This document shows, in pieces, positions 35,677 through 44,805 of a stretch of 64,000 bases of DNA. A program made the position numbers and the translations under genes. Source of the stretch: Nitrospirales bacterium (GTDB lineage Bacteria; Nitrospirota; Nitrospiria; Nitrospirales; UBA8639). The stretch lies in contig JAJDBQ010000104.1 in NCBI GenBank assembly GCA_029261255.1, forward strand, positions 1 to 64,000, read 5' to 3'. Within the stretch, counting starts at the first letter, position 1, and the number at the start of each line of letters is the position of its first letter. The notes under the pieces are model-generated. The model was not told the DNA's origin. It saw only the letters and a list, made by a program, of their open reading frames with translations, and made no database searches.

Positions 35677-36474
35677 ATGTCGGAAGAATACGGACTGCCT
35701 CGCATTGGTGACCCTGCGCCAGATTTTTCAGCTGTGACCACGCAACAGACTGATTTTAATTTTAGTGTTTGGCAAGAGCAACATTGGGTTGTGCTCTTTT
35801 CACACCCTGCGGATTTTACTCCTGTGTGTACCACGGAACTGATCGCATTTGCCCGTGAAAATGAAAGTTTTCGCAAGCGGCAAGTGAAGCTAATTGGCCT
35901 GAGCGTGGATAGTATTCATGCGCATTTAGCGTGGGTGCGGAATATTCAAGACAAAATGAATGTGAGTATTCCGTTTCCGATGATTGCGGATTCGGATATG
36001 AAGATCGCGAAACTCTATGGGATGATTCATCCCAATGCGAGTTCTACGGCGACGGTGCGTGCTGTGTTTATCATTGATCCCAAACGTGTGATTCGAGCGT
36101 TGGTGTACTACCCCTTGAATGCTGGGCGGAATGTGGACGAAATTCTACGACTAGTGACAGCTTTGCAGACGACGCAACGCTTTTCCTGTGCAACACCAGC
36201 TAATTGGCAAGAAGGCGATAAGGTAGTCGTGCCTCCCCCGAAAACTCTTCAAGAAGTTGAACAGTCTTTGGCGCACGCTGACTATGATCACCAAGATTTT
36301 TATTTAGCCTTCAAGGATATTTCCAAACCTCCTGAACCCAGTGTTTCCACACCGCCTGAAACTGATCCGAACGCCAAGAAAGAGGAGGCGCCGAAGTCTC
36401 CTGAGATTCCGACAGCCACACCTGCTGACGGAAACGGGGCTGCCTCAACCGAAACCGCTCCTCCAATATCCTAG
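35677..36474 (+). CDS. 1-Cys (Prx6-type) peroxiredoxin with extended C-terminal tail
   Basis: Cytoplasmic peroxide-reducing enzyme of 265 residues. The thioredoxin-fold core begins LPRIGDPAPDFSAVTTQ; the peroxidatic Cys lies in ADFTPVCTTEL near residue 48, with the conserved Arg in KTIRAL-like VIRALVYYP. The long C-terminal domain with PANWQEGDKVVVPP marks the Prx6/AhpC-TSA 1-Cys group. Residues about 220-265 form an additional Pro/Glu/Ala-rich tail (EPSVSTPPETDPNAKKEEAP) not present in typical members. AGAAGGAG precedes the ATG. An upstream palindrome may regulate it. Confidence 0.9.
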   Translation: MSEEYGLPRIGDPAPDFSAVTTQQTDFNFSVWQEQHWVVLFSHPADFTPVCTTELIAFARENESFRKRQVKLIGLSVDSIHAHLAWVRNIQDKMNVSIPFPMIADSDMKIAKLYGMIHPNASSTATVRAVFIIDPKRVIRALVYYPLNAGRNVDEILRLVTALQTTQRFSCATPANWQEGDKVVVPPPKTLQEVEQSLAHADYDHQDFYLAFKDISKPPEPSVSTPPETDPNAKKEEAPKSPEIPTATPADGNGAASTETAPPIS

Positions 36475-36589
36475 CCTCGTCTTTTTCTATTCCGTGAGGC
36501 CAAGGTCTATCCGGGTTCTTCTACAGCCGATGTTTCGTAGAACGAGCCTTACTATGGTTCTCCTCAATTTTGCTTTTCTTGATCGGGAA

Positions 36590-36800
36590 TGTTGAATAAA
36601 TCCACCAGCCTTCGCTACAGCTACGGCCGACAAGCCAGCGGTTCCGTGCCGGCCGAAGCGGCTTCGCGCAGGCAGGTCGCCATTTGGTCGTGCTCACGTA
36701 CTGAAAGTACGCTCCACGCGTCAAGCCTACTCCGCCAAAGTGAGCTACGAAGGTCGGGATGGGCTGTGGCCTTGCTGGATGACTTTCTTGACCATTCCCG
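36590..36800 (+). repeat. Intergenic composite repeat, copy G (long form)
   Basis: Starts GTTGAATAAATCCACCAG, has the long-form module (GGTTCCGTGCCGGCCGAAGC, then GGCTTCGCGCAGGCAGGTCG), GTGCTCACGTACTG / AAAGTACGCTCCACGC and GTGGCCTTGCTGGATGA. An extra 45-nt dyad (GTGAGCTACGAAGG and the earlier CCTTCGCTACAGCTACGG) is unique to this copy. Confidence 0.8.
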
Positions 36801-36895
36801 TCAGCTGCTGGCAAACGCAATCTCCTGCAGTGTTTACGAGCTATCTTTGAGAAATATTCAACAGTCCGTGATCTGGTGTTCAAACGCGAAATTCT

Positions 36896-38017
36896 ATGGG
36901 GTTCATCTTGAACGAACGACCTGATAGTCATCAGCTCTTGTTCATGCTTTGTGTGGTGTTTCTGTGTCTGACAGGTGGCATGATTGAGACGGCCGGGGCT
37001 TGCCGTGCCCTAGATCCACCGACTGATGCCGTCGACACACTGTGGGTTCATCTTGAAGGTTTGTGTTTTACCTCAGATCAGCGTGAACGGGCCGTGAAAG
37101 GGATTGACGTGTTGGAGGCCGTGAAAACTGGGAAAAATCTTGATTTTCAAGGCGCATTGGTCGTTGATGATGTGATGTTCGATCAATTGCCTTTGCAGGC
37201 TGTTGCCGATCTTCCTGATCTTCCTGCCGCGATTCAAGAGCGCCTTCAGCAACAAGGCTTGGCTATGGTTCGCGTGATTCCGGGTTCCATCACCATTCGC
37301 GACAGCCAATTTGAAAAAAATCTCGCAACCAATTTGCTCAACGATGTCTTGGTAATATTGGGCGAAGTGAATATTGCTGGCTCCACGTTTTTGCAGTCAC
37401 TGGATTTTTCGAAAATTCTGTTTGCAAAGCCCGTCGTGTTCACGGACGTCACTGTGGAGAATGAAGGATTTTTTATTGGGGTGCAATTTGAAGGCAGTGT
37501 TGATTTTTCACACACCAATTTTGGTACCCATTCACGATTTCATAAAGCGATCTTTCGAGCGCCAGTGACCTTTGCTGACGTGCAGTTTCAAGGCGTGGCG
37601 GAATTTTTGGAAGTGGAGTTCCAGGAAGCGGCCGACTTTTCGAGGGCAAATTTTATGAGTGGCACTGGGTTTTCTGGATCTGTTTTTCGTGGTCCTGCCG
37701 ATTTTTCAGGGATCAAGACCGAGAGGGAGGTGTATTTTCGTTTCAGTGAATTTAAACAACAGGTGTCTTTTCGTGATGCGCACATTCGAAATGTGCTCGA
37801 TTTTTCCAATTCCAGCTTTGAGGGTGAGCATAATTTCTCAAATGCGGAGTTTGCCGTCGCCCCAGATTTTACGGCGAGTAATATTTCTGTGGATGTCTCT
37901 GTTTCTGGACGGAAGCCCAGTCAACAATCTCAATGGTTACTCTTGGGCGGGTTGCTCATGTTAGTGGCCATCTACCTGTGGGTATCTAAGAGGAAAACAC
38001 CAGGTCATTCAGCCTGA
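36896..38017 (+). CDS. Pentapeptide-repeat protein with membrane anchor
   Basis: Protein of 373 residues. A signal peptide (LLFMLCVVFLCLTGGMIETA) leads into an N-terminal domain with an Asp/Ile-rich segment, then about 30 repeats with a Phe every fifth residue (FAKPVVFTDVTVENEGFFIG, ADFSRANFMSGTGFSGSVF), which form a right-handed quadrilateral beta helix. One transmembrane segment lies near the end (WLLLGGLLMLVAIYLWVSKR). It is therefore an exported, inner-membrane-anchored pentapeptide protein of the type with bulky Phe repeats. Pentapeptide proteins range from gyrase inhibitors to scaffolds; for this exported form no function is known. It precedes scpA by 95 nt. Confidence 0.75.
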   Translation: MGFILNERPDSHQLLFMLCVVFLCLTGGMIETAGACRALDPPTDAVDTLWVHLEGLCFTSDQRERAVKGIDVLEAVKTGKNLDFQGALVVDDVMFDQLPLQAVADLPDLPAAIQERLQQQGLAMVRVIPGSITIRDSQFEKNLATNLLNDVLVILGEVNIAGSTFLQSLDFSKILFAKPVVFTDVTVENEGFFIGVQFEGSVDFSHTNFGTHSRFHKAIFRAPVTFADVQFQGVAEFLEVEFQEAADFSRANFMSGTGFSGSVFRGPADFSGIKTEREVYFRFSEFKQQVSFRDAHIRNVLDFSNSSFEGEHNFSNAEFAVAPDFTASNISVDVSVSGRKPSQQSQWLLLGGLLMLVAIYLWVSKRKTPGHSA

Positions 38018-38112
38018 ACCACTATATTTTGATAGGGGATTGCAGCTTCCCACAAAAGATGGTATACCAGTTTTATCTTCCGCTCTCTTGGTTTTTGCAG
38101 AAAGGCTTGTGA

Positions 38113-38940
38113 TTGGATTCTGCCCCTTCCCTCGATTTTCAGGATATTTCCGATCTTGATGATGAACAGGCATATGAGGTCAAGCTTGAGGCTTTTACTG
38201 GTCCCATGGACCTCCTGCTTCATCTGATTCGAAAGCAAAAGGTTAATATCTACGATATTCCCATTGCGTTGATTGCTCGCCAGTATTTGGAATATCTCTC
38301 TTTGATGAAGACGCTGAATTTGTCTTTGGCTGGAGAGTTTTTAGTGATGGCGTCTACGCTGCTGTATATCAAGTCTCGGACGTTGCTCCCTAAGGAAGCG
38401 ACAATCGAGGCTGAAGATGAAGAGGTGATTGATCCTCGTAGTGAATTGGTGCGGCAACTTATCGAGTATGAACGTTTTAAAGACGCGGCAGGGAGCTTAG
38501 TCGTCCGCGAACAACTTTGGCAGGCTTCCTTCACTCGTGATCCGCTTCCAGTCCCCAAGGCATCTGAGGAAGAAGAGGATGTCTGGACGGAAGATTTACA
38601 ATTATTTGATCTGCTGAGTGCACTACAGGGTGTGCTTGATCAGGCGCCTGCAGATACGTACGTCGAGGTTTCACGAGAAAATTGGACTGTTGAGGAACGG
38701 ATTCAAGTGGTCATGGAACGATTGGAAACCGAAGCGGCCATACCCTTCGCGGACCTTTTTGAAAAACAGTGGTCGCGCCCAATAATTATCGTGACGTTTT
38801 TAGGGTTATTGGAACTCGTCCGGATGAATTTGGTTCGGCTCTTTCAAGAGAAATGGTTTGGCGAGATTCATGTGACTCGTCGATTTGTGCCCGCAGCTGA
38901 AGACAATGCTCCAGGTCCGGTTTTGCCGGAGGATGTGTAG
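38113..38940 (+). CDS. scpA: Segregation and condensation protein A
   Basis: Kleisin subunit of the SMC-ScpAB condensin, 275 residues. The family N-terminal motif VKLEAFTGPMDLLLHLIRKQ and INIYDIPI-like VNIYDIPIALIA are at residues about 23-58, binding the Smc neck; the C-terminal winged helix (FLGLLELVRMNLVRLFQEKW) binds the Smc head. TTG is the likely start, with AAAGG upstream. ScpB follows 57 nt later in the usual order, so the two form an operon. The role is chromosome compaction and segregation. Confidence 0.93.
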   Translation: MDSAPSLDFQDISDLDDEQAYEVKLEAFTGPMDLLLHLIRKQKVNIYDIPIALIARQYLEYLSLMKTLNLSLAGEFLVMASTLLYIKSRTLLPKEATIEAEDEEVIDPRSELVRQLIEYERFKDAAGSLVVREQLWQASFTRDPLPVPKASEEEEDVWTEDLQLFDLLSALQGVLDQAPADTYVEVSRENWTVEERIQVVMERLETEAAIPFADLFEKQWSRPIIIVTFLGLLELVRMNLVRLFQEKWFGEIHVTRRFVPAAEDNAPGPVLPEDV

Positions 38941-38996
38941 AAGATGTTGGCTCTTGTGTTCTGTGATATATCGATCGAGTCTATAGAGGGGGATTT

Positions 38997-39758
38997 ATGA
39001 TGACACCTGTAGAAACGAATGGCCATCTCTCCTCAGAAGTTGTTGACGTGGAATTGTCGGAAACCCAAGATTTACCAGAACTCGTCGTGAATGGGGATGA
39101 AATTAGTGAGCATATGGAAGAAGAGGCTTCGCACGACGATATTCAGTGGGATTTAGACGATATCAAAGCGACATTTGAAGCCGTATTATTTGTTTCCCAT
39201 GATCCGCTCACGATAGAGAAGCTCGCATCGGTGCTAGAAGGAGTCCCAAAATCGACGCTCAGGACTACGATGTATATGCTTCAAGAAGAATATAATCAGG
39301 CTGGTCGAGGCCTGCGCATCACGGAAGTCGCTGGCGGATTTGTGCTGGCCACACGCCCCGAACAGAGCGACGCCATCAAGCGTCTTTCTAAAACTAAAAT
39401 CTCCACCGCGAAACTCTCGCGCTCAGCTTTAGAGGCTTTAGCGATTGTTGGCTATAAGCAACCCATTACACGGGGTGAAATTGAAAAAATTCGAGGGGTG
39501 GAAACGTCGGGGGTTTTACGAACTCTCTTGGATCAAAAAATGATTCGAATCGTTGGGCGGCAAGAAGTCCCAGGACGGCCAATTTTGTATGGAACTGGCA
39601 AGCAATTTTTACAGCGTTTTGGACTACGCGATCTACGCGATCTTCCACCGTTAAAAGAGCTGAAAGATTTAGGAGATTCTGAATCGCTCTCTTTGGAGTT
39701 GCCCTTTGATTCTCAGGATAGCCAAGAGGAACCTCGTGTTGCGGATCTTTCCGCATAG
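38997..39758 (+). CDS. scpB: Segregation and condensation protein B
   Basis: Winged-helix partner of ScpA in the SMC condensin, 253 residues. After an acidic, poorly conserved N-terminus of about 60 residues comes the ScpB core: IKATFEAVLFVSHDPLTIEK, GGFVLATRPE, SRSALEALAIVGYKQPITRG and IEKIRGVETSGVLRTLLDQK, ending YGTGKQFLQRFGLRDLRDLP. The N-terminal extension makes it longer than average. GAGGGGG lies before the ATG. It is cotranscribed with scpA. Confidence 0.93.
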   Translation: MMTPVETNGHLSSEVVDVELSETQDLPELVVNGDEISEHMEEEASHDDIQWDLDDIKATFEAVLFVSHDPLTIEKLASVLEGVPKSTLRTTMYMLQEEYNQAGRGLRITEVAGGFVLATRPEQSDAIKRLSKTKISTAKLSRSALEALAIVGYKQPITRGEIEKIRGVETSGVLRTLLDQKMIRIVGRQEVPGRPILYGTGKQFLQRFGLRDLRDLPPLKELKDLGDSESLSLELPFDSQDSQEEPRVADLSA

Positions 39759-39773
39759 CACACTCGAATTACT

Positions 39774-40004
39774 CTATTTCAGGCGCTTCTGCTTGGTCAT
39801 CTCGCCGTTCTTCCCCGCACGTGTCATTCGAACTTTTTTTTGCGCCTCTGAGTGATATGATTGCAGGTACATGAGACTTTCTAGGAATTTCATTTGAAGA
39901 GGAGAACAAGCAGGGCCTTTTGCCAAGAATTGTGTCAGTCGTTGTGCTGGAGGAGCCTTAAATCTAAGGTGGAAAATGCCACATCTCCGACAAAATTTTT
40001 CCAC
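39774..40004 (-). CDS. Small basic protein with CxxC motif (possible gene)
   Basis: Possible gene of 76 residues on the reverse strand, GTG start, beginning MEKFCRRCGIFHLRFKAPPA and ending with a basic tail (RAGKNGEMTKQKRLK). One CxxC motif near the N-terminus could be half a zinc knuckle. It ends 16 nt from the scpB stop, as expected for a convergent gene. No strong ribosome site and no family match recognised, so it may also be a chance open frame. Confidence 0.4.
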   Translation of the reverse strand: MEKFCRRCGIFHLRFKAPPAQRLTQFLAKGPACSPLQMKFLESLMYLQSYHSEAQKKVRMTRAGKNGEMTKQKRLK

Positions 40005-40106
40005 ATTAATACATTCTAGTGCTATAACTAGACGTGGCTTTTTTTTTGAGACCTATCAGAAAAATCAAAGAAGCTACGAAGACTTTCAGAGAGTAAGGTA
40101 TGAAAT

Positions 40107-40388
40107 ATGCTTAAGGTGTTAATGTTTGGGCATGAAATACGGGAAGCGGTGGAAGATCCCGAAGTAGAAATTTCTTTAGAACAATCAGTTTCGCTTCGCC
40201 AACTATTTGAAGATCATCAAGCCCACTTTCAAGGACTCATGCCGTTTCTGGAATCCGCTGAATTAATGTTGACGATTAATCAAAAGATTTCAACTTTAGA
40301 TGCTACCGTAAAAGATGGTGATACGATCAAGATCACACATCAAGGTAGTGACCAGTCTGCGGATGGAGCCAGATGGCATAATCCATAA
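40107..40388 (+). CDS. MoaD/ThiS-like beta-grasp protein
   Basis: Protein of 93 residues with the layout of MoaD/ThiS sulfur carriers: VLMFGHEIREAV at the start, SLEQSVSLRQLFEDHQAHFQ in the middle, then LTINQKISTLDATVKDGDTI with the typical DGD turn. The Gly-Gly tail needed for thiocarboxylation is absent; the protein ends GSDQSADGARWHNP instead. It is therefore probably not an active sulfur carrier. It leads the polysaccharide island and precedes the beta-barrel gene by 190 nt. Function unknown. Confidence 0.65.
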   Translation: MLKVLMFGHEIREAVEDPEVEISLEQSVSLRQLFEDHQAHFQGLMPFLESAELMLTINQKISTLDATVKDGDTIKITHQGSDQSADGARWHNP

Positions 40389-40577
40389 TGTATTCTCGTG
40401 CTTTTGCGTAGGAAAATTCTGTGAAGAAAAAGTGCTAGCGTAGGTTGTTGTACCTGAAAGAATGTGTTTTTATGTACTTGGGCCCTAATCTGGTGGTCTA
40501 TCGTGGGATAAGCCATCCCTTTCTAAAACATCCTTCTCTTATTTTTAACATGCTAGGAAACTGATAAGAGTTTTATA

Positions 40578-41951
40578 TTGCCTTTAATATTTAATAGACG
40601 TATAGAGCCCATTGTGACTCATTTCCTTCTTGCTGCAAAAAGAGCACACCTAAAGATTCCGTGCGGCCTTTTACTCCTATTGATTGTTGGTGGTGAAATC
40701 CTTCTGCCACTAAAAGGGTGGGCGCAATCCTTTAGCGATACGGGTACATTCAGCTTTACCGGAAGCAGTAACCCTGTTCTTATTGCTCAGAGATATCGTG
40801 AATTTCTTCCAGGGGATGGTGTAAGAGTTGGTCCGGTACAGCTCCATCCCTTTTTAGGAGTAGCAGAAGTGTGGACGGACAATGTCTTTCGGACCAATAG
40901 GAACGAGGAAAGTGACTTTCTGACGACCATAGCCCCAGGAATTCAAGCCTCTCTACCATTTGGCGGAAAGCACTCTTTTTTACTAGATTATCGCGCGGCT
41001 CAGTTCCTCTACTCAAAATTTTCTGGGAACAATTCGTTCACTCAAAATGGGGTAGGGCACCTCACCTTGGATTATCCTGGAGGGTTAAGGGTAGATGTGG
41101 ACGCCAATGTTGTCGGGGGTTTTGATGCTAGAGGATCGGAAGTCGATAGTCAGCAACCGGATATAACGAAGTGGAATTCGAATACGTTTCGATCCACAGC
41201 CCAATTGGTTGGGACCAACCTTGGGATTCGCGGAGGGGTGCGCTACACCCAGTTAAGTTTTCGAAACAATGGACAAGATAGGCCACGGGACCGGAACAAT
41301 GCGGCAGCTAATTTGACCATATTTATCCCAACCAGTGTGACAACCTCTGCTCTTCTTGGAGGGTTTATATCAGATCAGAATTATGACAGGAATAACCAGT
41401 TGGATAGTTTCACATACGGGGTGTTTACGGGGTTCAGAATAGCGCCTAGCCGACAGTTATCTGGAGAATTGAATGTTGGGTATAATATTCTAAACTTTGA
41501 CCGGGCTCCTGAAGGTGAAACTTTAAAAATCCAGGAGCTCCTCAGAATGGGGTTAAGCATTGGAGGGAAGCAGCAGAAGGCACTTTTTATTAGTGGAAAT
41601 TTGAGGTGGAGGCCTACGTCTCGGTTATCTTTCGTTTTTCGGCCTTTTCGATTAATCCAGCAGGCAGCGGTTTTTAATACCTCGACGTTTACGCAAACCG
41701 GTGTCGGGTTGAGAGTGAGCCAGACTTTTAACACTCGGCTCTTTATCAATGGATCGGTTCTCTACACAAATAGTGATTTTGAGGGAGGGAGAAGTGATAA
41801 CCGATATCGTTTGAGGACAGAACTAGAGTACCGTACCGTGAAATGGCTAGGTTTTAAATTTGCCTATATTTTCGAGAGGAGGTTTGCAAATCAGACAATT
41901 TTTCGATTCAATGCTAATACCGTTATGCTTTCGATTCAAGCATTTCTTTGA
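40578..41951 (+). CDS. Outer-membrane beta-barrel protein of exopolysaccharide locus
   Basis: Protein of 457 residues. A signal peptide (LLLLLIVGGEILLPLKGWAQ) precedes a soluble stretch with VRVGPVQLHPFLGVAEVWTD and then about 16 amphipathic beta strands with alternating Tyr/Phe pattern (LSFVFRPFRLIQQAAVF, LRTELEYRTVKWLGF), ending in an aromatic-terminal strand (MLSIQAFL) suited to BAM recognition. It resembles the outer membrane beta-barrel family found in Vps/PEP-CTERM-type exopolysaccharide loci. A role in polysaccharide export or attachment is inferred from position. TTG at 40578 follows AAGAG; an in-frame GTG at 40614 is an alternative start. Confidence 0.8.
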   Translation: MPLIFNRRIEPIVTHFLLAAKRAHLKIPCGLLLLLIVGGEILLPLKGWAQSFSDTGTFSFTGSSNPVLIAQRYREFLPGDGVRVGPVQLHPFLGVAEVWTDNVFRTNRNEESDFLTTIAPGIQASLPFGGKHSFLLDYRAAQFLYSKFSGNNSFTQNGVGHLTLDYPGGLRVDVDANVVGGFDARGSEVDSQQPDITKWNSNTFRSTAQLVGTNLGIRGGVRYTQLSFRNNGQDRPRDRNNAAANLTIFIPTSVTTSALLGGFISDQNYDRNNQLDSFTYGVFTGFRIAPSRQLSGELNVGYNILNFDRAPEGETLKIQELLRMGLSIGGKQQKALFISGNLRWRPTSRLSFVFRPFRLIQQAAVFNTSTFTQTGVGLRVSQTFNTRLFINGSVLYTNSDFEGGRSDNRYRLRTELEYRTVKWLGFKFAYIFERRFANQTIFRFNANTVMLSIQAFL

Positions 41952-42526
41952 TACCTTCGATTGAAAAAACATTAAATTTGAAATCCTGCCCCCATCGCCT
42001 ATCCCTCCCTAAGAAAGCTCCGAATCTTGGGTTTGCCCATCGCCACAAACTCGATAGCCTCCTCTCTTCTTTGTGGAAATTGACGACTGAATGAGGACTG
42101 AAAAGCAATTGGTTCAATGATGTGCCAAAAGGATACATTATCTATACTTATACTGTTCCTAATCTGTGCTGCTGACTCAATACGGTGAACACGAGATGAC
42201 AAAATTAGCCGGGTAGGGAAACAGTCTCAAGAGACAAGACCAGGGCGGATAAAAACGTGACTTGTGATTAATATGAGTATTTCTAATTGGCGATAATGAT
42301 GGGTTGGATAGATTTTTGCCATAATAGGAAAGTGCGGGTATTGTAATTATTTAGGATTCATTGCCAATAGTTCTGTGTTGCAAATAATGTGTCGACTAAC
42401 TTTTGCTCCTCTCTGCCTCAAAAACCATTAAAGAAAATAGGGTAAGTTTCTCTTTGTCTGCGCCTCTGAATATTAAAGAGGGAATGTAATTTAATTGAAA
42501 GTATAGAAGAGAGAGATCAAGATAAC
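41952..42526. other. Gene-free stretch upstream of glycosyltransferase
   Basis: About 575 bases without a supported gene. A reverse frame at about 41999-42202 encodes RREEAIEFVAMGKPKIRSF and could be a remnant, but no family is recognised. The 3' part turns AT-rich and ends with AGAGAGATCAAGATAAC before the next TTG start. No riboswitch consensus recognised. Confidence 0.4.
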
Positions 42527-43459
42527 TTGTCAAAATTAGTCACAATTGGAATTCCCACCTATAATAGAGCAAAGAGTTTTTTGCCTCAGGCCATTGAGAG
42601 TGCGTTGGCTCAAACTTACGACACTCTTGAAATAATTGTTTCCGATAATTGTTCTTCTGATCATACCGAAGCACTTGTCCAGGAATACGGTGACCCACGA
42701 ATCAAATATGTAAAGCAGAATGTACCTCTGAAGCCTCTACAAAATTCCAACTTTTGCCTCAAGGAAGCAAAAGGGGAGTATTTTTTACAACTTCATGACG
42801 ATGATGTCATTGACCATGATTTTATTGAAAGTTGCATGAAAGCAGAACAAGGCTCACCGAATATAGGGGTGATTAGAACAGGTGTTCGAGTAATTGATGC
42901 CAAAGGGCTTGTTCTCCAAACGCAAAAAAACGTCGTTGAGGGCCCCTCGCTAAGTGATTTTTTTTTGGCATGGTTTGAAAATAAGACCTCCTGGTATCTC
43001 TGCAATAGTCTATTTCAGACCAAGGGAATCCGAGACGATGGAGGCTTTCACTCGAAGCGGCATCATGTTAGCGACGGGGTGGCCATTGCTCAGATGGCCC
43101 ACAAGTATGGGCGAAAAGATATTGAAGATGTCAAAGCGAGTTTTAGGCAACATTCTGAAGAAATAACCTTTTCTGTCACACTCAAGGATTGGTGCCTTGA
43201 TTATCATGCCTTGTTAGAGCAAATGTACATGGCGACGGATAATGACGAGGACGTGAAGAGAAAAGGAGCGGTATTTTTTTCTCAGATGAACTACCATCGT
43301 GCGAATTCTATTCACTCAAGGACGAAACGGTTGTTAACTTTTTTGATGATCTACCGATTGTTTTACTATAGCTATCCACCAGAGAGGTATATTTTCCCTT
43401 CGGTATTTTGGAAAATCCTTCGTGGCATAAAAAAATGTGTATCACCTAGAAACTACTAG
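42527..43459 (+). CDS. Glycosyltransferase family 2
   Basis: Inverting GT-A enzyme of 310 residues that transfers a sugar from a nucleotide-sugar to a lipid-linked or growing glycan. It opens LVTIGIPTYNRAKSFLPQAI, has EIIVSDNCSSDHTEAL for nucleotide binding and LQLHDDDVIDHDF, the metal-binding Asp motif, near residue 88. The region after residue 120 (VRTGVRVIDAKG, WFENKTSWYLC) is the variable acceptor domain. No transmembrane helix, so cytoplasmic. TTG start is supported by a purine-rich AGAGAG. First GT in the AT-rich part of the island. Confidence 0.85.
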   Translation: MSKLVTIGIPTYNRAKSFLPQAIESALAQTYDTLEIIVSDNCSSDHTEALVQEYGDPRIKYVKQNVPLKPLQNSNFCLKEAKGEYFLQLHDDDVIDHDFIESCMKAEQGSPNIGVIRTGVRVIDAKGLVLQTQKNVVEGPSLSDFFLAWFENKTSWYLCNSLFQTKGIRDDGGFHSKRHHVSDGVAIAQMAHKYGRKDIEDVKASFRQHSEEITFSVTLKDWCLDYHALLEQMYMATDNDEDVKRKGAVFFSQMNYHRANSIHSRTKRLLTFLMIYRLFYYSYPPERYIFPSVFWKILRGIKKCVSPRNY

Positions 43460-43632
43460 AATGTCACATGTGTGATCAACTTATACTGACAATTTCATCA
43501 TGGACTTTTTAACGCTTTCTCTCGAATAGTGAGGATTTATTATTTGGCCACTGTCTTATTCGATGCGGACTGATCAATCTTTCAAAGAATACATGTTAGC
43601 TACAAATCAAATAATTTTGTGATAATCCCATA

Positions 43633-44589
43633 ATGACGTTTATTCAAGATTTTTGGCGAAATATTAAGTTTTTAAAAGCACTCCGTTGGAAAAAGGATTT
43701 TGTACGATCTCTCCTTGAATCGGAAAATTTGGAGTTTCTTCAATTTGCTCCTCCGGGCCATTTTTATTCTCCTCTCCCTGATTTGCCAGACGTGCATTCG
43801 AATGCCAACCGTATTTTTAATGAAAATCCCCAAGATCTTCTGGCTATCAATCTTAATGTGGAATCTCAGATTCAATTGGTGGAAAGCTTCTCTCGCATCT
43901 ATAAAGAAGTTCCATTTCAGGATCACAAATCAGCAAGTGTTCGCTATTTTCTCGATAACAAATTTTTCAGCTATGGTGATGGAATAATCTTGTACTCATT
44001 TTTACGGTACTTTCAACCAAAACGCGTTGTGGAGGTTGGTTCTGGTTTTTCCTCAGCCGCCATGTTGGATATTAATGATTTGTTTTTGGACAAGCGTCTT
44101 GAATTTACCTTTATTGAACCTTTTCCTGATCGATTGTTTGGGTTGCTCTCTTCTGATGACAGGCAAAAATCCAGGATTGAAGTCAAGCGGGTTCAAGAAG
44201 TGGAAGATAGGGTTTTCACATCTCTTGAAGCGAATGACATTTTATTTGTGGATTCGAGTCATGTGGCAAAGATCGATAGCGATGTCGTGCATATTATTTT
44301 TCAAATCTTGCCTCGCCTGCAAAAGGGTGTCATTGTGCATTTTCACGATATCCCTTGGCCCTTTGAGTATCCAAAACAGTGGGTAGACGAAGGTCGGGCA
44401 TGGAATGAAGCCTATTTTTTACGAGCATTCTTACAGGACAATGTGAATTTTGAAATAGTGTATTTTAATTCCTTCATGGCAAATCGCCATGCGGACCTTT
44501 TGAGTAAAGCAATGCCAAGGGTATTAAACACACCGACTTCACCCGTGACTCTGGGCAATTCAAGTCTATGGTTGAGGAAAGTGAACTAA
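43633..44589 (+). CDS. SAM-dependent methyltransferase (Methyltransf_24-like)
   Basis: Protein of 318 residues. The Rossmann SAM-binding motif reads KRVVEVGSGFSSAAMLD near residue 134, followed by LEFTFIEPFPD as acidic beta-2 loop, then NDILFVDSSHVAKIDSDVVH and VIVHFHDIPWPFEYP, which match the Methyltransf_24 group. In polysaccharide loci such enzymes often methylate sugar hydroxyl groups. Substrate unknown. No signal peptide. It is followed by the first copy of the hairpin element. Confidence 0.75.
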   Translation: MTFIQDFWRNIKFLKALRWKKDFVRSLLESENLEFLQFAPPGHFYSPLPDLPDVHSNANRIFNENPQDLLAINLNVESQIQLVESFSRIYKEVPFQDHKSASVRYFLDNKFFSYGDGIILYSFLRYFQPKRVVEVGSGFSSAAMLDINDLFLDKRLEFTFIEPFPDRLFGLLSSDDRQKSRIEVKRVQEVEDRVFTSLEANDILFVDSSHVAKIDSDVVHIIFQILPRLQKGVIVHFHDIPWPFEYPKQWVDEGRAWNEAYFLRAFLQDNVNFEIVYFNSFMANRHADLLSKAMPRVLNTPTSPVTLGNSSLWLRKVN

Positions 44590-44608
44590 CGATGATATTT
44601 CATTGTCC

Positions 44609-44717
44609 TTTAAATCACTTGAGGGTATATTCCCCGCTGCTTGCGGCGTAAAAAACTACTCGCGTGAGTGAGTCCATGCATAATACCCCGTCCGCTTGCG
44701 GCGGGGATCATTTATTC
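44609..44717. mobile_element. REP/MITE-like hairpin element, copy 1
   Basis: 109-bp element with three hairpins: CCGCTGCTTGCGG; ACTCGCGTGAGTGAGT; and CCCCGTCCGCTTGCGGCGGGG. A second copy at 52005-52113 is identical except for one base in the middle stem. It has no coding capacity and resembles REP elements mobilised by RAYT-type Y1 transposases. Confidence 0.8.
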
Positions 44718-44805
44718 TTTAGTTTAGTGTAGATCTCATTTGGCATTCAATGGCTACCGTTGGTACGAATGCTGGAATTTTTGAAGGTGCCAATTTTCAT
44801 CTTCC

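Noticed and set aside
40015-40060. CTAGT/ACTAG dyad followed by a T-run, considered as terminator
   Set aside because: The stem is only five pairs and the T-run is separated from it; too weak to call.
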